Positions 61,446-64,000 of a stretch of 64,000 bases of DNA are shown in pieces (position 1 is the first letter of the stretch; every line of letters begins with the position of its first letter). The stretch comes from Limnanthes douglasii subsp. nivea (taxonomy: Eukaryota; Streptophyta; Magnoliopsida; Brassicales; Limnanthaceae). The notes below the pieces were generated by a model. That model made no database searches and was not told the origin of the DNA. It saw only the letters and a list, made by a program, of their open reading frames with translations. Made by a program: the position numbers and the translations under genes. The stretch spans positions 271,878,770 to 271,942,769 of the forward strand of contig JAUPFV010000002.1 of the NCBI GenBank assembly GCA_036936605.1. The letters run 5' to 3'.

Positions 61446-61895
61446 GGAAACATAAACCAATATAGTCAGAAAAATATGACATTCCAGTCGCACGTGATAC
61501 AAAAACAAAACAGTCGCTTGCGATGGCTCATATTTGTCTGTCGCTTGCAACGAACACAAATCTAGTAGCACGTGACGTGCGACGAACACCTGCAACCAAC
61601 GAAACCCTAAATATATCCAAACATCTCAATTTCTAACAAAATCAAAGCCAAATCAACGAATCCACATATGATAAACAAGAATACAACACTACTCAATGAA
61701 AACAAACCCTAAAATCAAGCCAAAATCAGACTTTGAAATTCTGAAAAAACAATGCTTGATTTTCGGTGAAAATTGAGTGCCGAAAGGTTTAGGGAGAGAT
61801 TAAATAAAAAAGAGGAAAAAAATGGTTAGAGATTTATAAATTGTTTTTATACTTAAATTTTTTAGGAGGGGTAAATTGGTCCAAAAATATATAAC
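61446..61895. other. Upstream region of PMD gene
   Basis: Leader-like AC-rich sequence on the minus strand, with GTCGCTTGCGAT and GTCGCACGTGAT variants of the palindrome near 61478-61575. No separate gene seen. Confidence 0.45.
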
Positions 61896-61905
61896 TTTTT
61901 TTTTT
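61896..61905 (-). terminator. LINE poly(A) tail with AATAAA signal
   Basis: Minus-strand AATAAA (61924 to 61919), 13 bases, then ten A. This marks the 3' terminus of the inserted L1 and the insertion point in the PMD module. Confidence 0.75.
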
Positions 61906-62334
61906 GCAAAAGAACTGATTTATTAAAATCGAAACCAAAATACAATCAGATACAAAATAGAGGCCCGAGCATACAAGCCCAAAAATAAAGAAAGGGCTCA
62001 GGTCCAAATTGAACCCAAACCCTAGAACTAACACCCTCTTCAGACTCAATCCCTAATTCACAACCCTAATTTCAACCCTTCGACTCCCTCATCATCCTCG
62101 ATCTCTCCTCAACACCAAACAACAACCACCAGACACAAAAGCTACCATCAGATCGACATACACCACCATTCACACCCATCACCACTAGAACAACCACTTA
62201 CCCATCACCATCAGATCGACAAAATTTACCCAGCATCAGATCACCATCAGATCTACAGACACAATCTTACACAGCATCACTTGAACAGCCATTTACCCAG
62301 CACCAGACTCATCGTCCACAGGCTCACGACAAGC

Positions 62335-62880
62335 TCAACCCGGGTCGATATACCCCACACCGAGGCTTTCAAGGGTAACAATAGCCAGAAGCTCAACCGG
62401 AGCATCGACAACCAGGAAAGCTTTACCATCCTTCTCCTTCAAAGCCCATTTCGATATCCAGTCAGCAGCCGCATTCTGGGTACGAGAAACGTAGCGGAGG
62501 ATCATAGAAGAGTGAATCAAACTGCGACAAGCAGCAACCATCGAGAAGGAAACATCAGCATCGTTGGCCAGAGTGTCGATTAGGGTCTGACAGTCAGACT
62601 CTATGTCGACATTCAACTAACCATTTCTGCGACAGTGAGAAAGGGCCTCCAGCAGAGCCAGACACTCCGCCTCGAAAGGGCCAACCTTGCCAAAACAGAA
62701 GCCATGACCAGAGAGCAGACTACCATGCTCATCTCTAACCAGGAAGCCACCACTGGCTTCACCAGAGAAGCTGCAAGCACCGTCTACATTAACCTTAAGC
62801 CTACCAGGAGGAGGAGTCAGCCACTTCAGGTACCTTAGATTATTCTTTCTTTTGTAGACCGAGAGACAGCCCAGGGCCAT
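62335..62880 (-). pseudogene. RNase H domain (RVT_3-like) of L1
   Basis: Two open pieces in one frame, split only by a TAG at 62614. LTPPPGRLKVNVDGA carries the first Asp, GPFEAECLALLEAL the Glu, DIESDCQTLIDTL the third acid and QNAAADWISKWAL the last Asp. All four RNase H acids are present, so the domain was active recently apart from the stop. It degrades the RNA strand of the L1 hybrid. Confidence 0.85.
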
Positions 62881-63030
62881 ACCGGCCTTTTGAACACCTG
62901 ACCAGTGAGTAGATTTTAAGAAACCATTAGCGTCTATACCCTTAATGACTCTGTTTATGCTATTAATAGCACTATCAAACCTATCATATGAACCGGTGAA
63001 CTTGCTAGCATTCCTATTACGCCAAATTGT

Positions 63031-63300
63031 CTAACATATAATTTGTGGGACAAGATGAGTAATATGGAATCTACCATTCGAGGCCCAGAACCAGCTATAG
63101 AACACATGGCTAATGGACATGAACCTGCCTAAAGGTACCCTGAAAAGAACCCCATAGTAGTTCCACGGAGACCAGGCATAACTACAGTTGATGAAGAGAT
63201 GATTCTTCTCTTCACAACTGTAGCAAAACTGACATTTGGAAACAGAAGTGAAATGTCTTTTTGAAAGGATACCATCAATTGGGATAATTTTTTTTAACAA
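63031..63300 (-). pseudogene. L1 zinc-binding (zf-RVT) domain
   Basis: 89 open codons: DGILSKRHFTSVSKCQFC, then CEEKNHLFINCSYAW. The C-x2-C...H-x4-C pattern is complete. Continues after a stop at 63031 as TIWRNRNASKF, the standard W-x-IW-x2-RN motif before RNase H. Confidence 0.82.
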
Positions 63301-63386
63301 TTTCCAACAAAGAAAATAAAATTTACTTGGGATAAAATGACTCCAAATTTTCTTTAAAATGTTCTACTTTGTATTTTTAACTCTGA

Positions 63387-63971
63387 TTATATCCAAGTTA
63401 AGTTATTGTTAAACTCTTTATTCTTAGAAATTGCCCATTCAATCTTATCTTCCTGGTCCTGATCAATCTTTACACACTTGATGTGTGAGACACGGTCATG
63501 AGACAGGAAGTTAAGCAAAGAGAAATCCCAATTGTTGTCCTTCCCAAAAGTTAAGACCTTAGCAGGAAGCAGCCAAGTCCTATAATCAGACTCAGTAGCA
63601 ATAGGAGACATGCCATGCCAGGCATCTCTCCAAAAGTCCACATCTCCTCTGCCTAAATGCCAGTGAACATAACCATCAGCCTGAGCCCTAATAGAAAATA
63701 AGCGCTTCCAAATAATAGAATCAGTAGTTTTACATTCAGCAATAGACGGATGACAATTAAGACAATATGTGTGATGCATCAACTCAGTCCATAGAGACTG
63801 GCCTTTCCTGAATAGAAACCATAACTTGAAGGAGAAAGTGGTTTCGATATCAGATAATAACTTGATATTCAAGCCACCTTCATCAAAGGGCTTACAAAGA
63901 AAGCCCCAAGAGGTCCAATGAATGGCTCTGTCATTATAATTGGACCTCCAAAGAAACTTGTTAAAACACAA
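63387..63971 (-). pseudogene. L1 ORF2 C-terminal connection region
   Basis: About 195 open codons, beginning at the window edge side with NKFLWRSNYNDRAIHWTSW, LCKPFDEGGLNIKLL (the GGLG-type motif), LGRGDVDFWRDAWHG (the fW-x-D-x-W motif). It continues the RT, which lies outside the window, so the true start is not here. Confidence 0.82.
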
Positions 63972-64000
63972 TTCAATCTTATTGAGAATAGCCTTAGGAA

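Larger units (their letters stand above)
57508..61895. mobile_element. MULE-like module with convergent PMD gene
   Basis: Contains a plus-strand gene with a MULE/FAR1-type N-terminus (57781-58448), an unassigned plus-strand frame (58640-58989) and a minus-strand plant mobile domain gene (59585-61445). Convergent PMD and transposase genes occur in some plant MULEs and other TEs. A clean inverted repeat is not shown: the left end is near 57508-57566, and the right end (GGAGGGGTAAATTGG, 61865-61879) is interrupted by the LINE tail at 61896, so the true terminus may be beyond the window. Confidence 0.5.
61896..64000 (-). mobile_element. L1 LINE with RNase H, 3' part with poly(A)
   Basis: Minus-strand 3' portion of an L1: ORF2 C-terminal region (63387-63971), zinc-binding domain (63031-63300), RNase H (62335-62880), ~400-base 3' UTR, AATAAA at 61919-61924, then A10 at 61896-61905. 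The rest (RT, endonuclease, ORF1) is beyond the right end. The presence of the tail makes this the best-preserved L1 3' end here. Confidence 0.88.

Noticed and set aside
61182..61595. A 137-codon minus-strand protein
   Set aside because: Different frame from the PMD exon 1 that fits the splice junction and acidic composition; only its first part may be shared.

Overview
This is nuclear DNA from a flowering plant, probably a eudicot with a repeat-rich genome. Almost all of it is layered transposable elements in AT-rich sequence. The evidence is Ty3/gypsy retrotransposons of the Tat/Retand type, Ty1/copia remnants, plant L1-type LINEs (one ending in an RNase H domain), a TRIM-like LTR element, a Mutator-like (MULE) element with a 9-bp target duplication, a MULE-like module with a plant mobile domain (PMD) gene, long CT and TA microsatellites, and plant-style GT-AG introns. 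I see no intact host gene, no rRNA and no convincing functional tRNA. The species cannot be named from the sequence.

Layout, left to right. 1-556: minus-strand TRIM-like element (LTR, primer-binding site, 64-bp internal repeats) inserted in a Tat-type gypsy element (557-5302, minus). 5500-8450: decayed copia element. 8541-10517: non-autonomous MULE with perfect 9-bp target duplications. 11500-11671: possible tRNA-derived SINE. 13640-14762: decayed gypsy gag-protease, plus strand. 14800-17940: end of an old Tat element with its antisense gene. 18030-20080: L1 remnant that has lost its RT. 21750-23612 and 33975-34570: a copia remnant split by a Tat/Retand element with both LTRs (23613-33974). 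34679-35346: permuted copia RT pieces and a tiny TRIM relic. 35471-43663 and 47381-55225: an ~8-kb direct duplication with a 3.7-kb inverted L1 piece between the copies. The L1 cut at the end of the first copy runs on past the second to about 57.4 kb. 57.5-61.9 kb: MULE-like module with a transposase-type N-terminus, an unplaced ORF and a convergent PMD gene. 61896-64000: 3' part of another L1 with a poly(A) tail, running off the window.

The full-length Tat element reads on the minus strand LTR - gag - protease - RT - RNase H - archaeal-type RNase H - integrase. It is broken by stops and frameshifts, so it would depend on enzymes made elsewhere. Between integrase and the 3' LTR it carries a separate gene on the opposite strand, with its own TATA box, a small intron, a domain resembling Pfam Transposase_28 and a coiled-coil, acidic C-terminus. 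A second, much older copy at 15.5-17.9 kb keeps the same start, the same intron position and even the same internal amber codon. This embedded antisense gene is the most interesting system here. Next are the mosaic tandem duplication with its L1 fold-back junction and the MULE/PMD module with its repeated palindrome.
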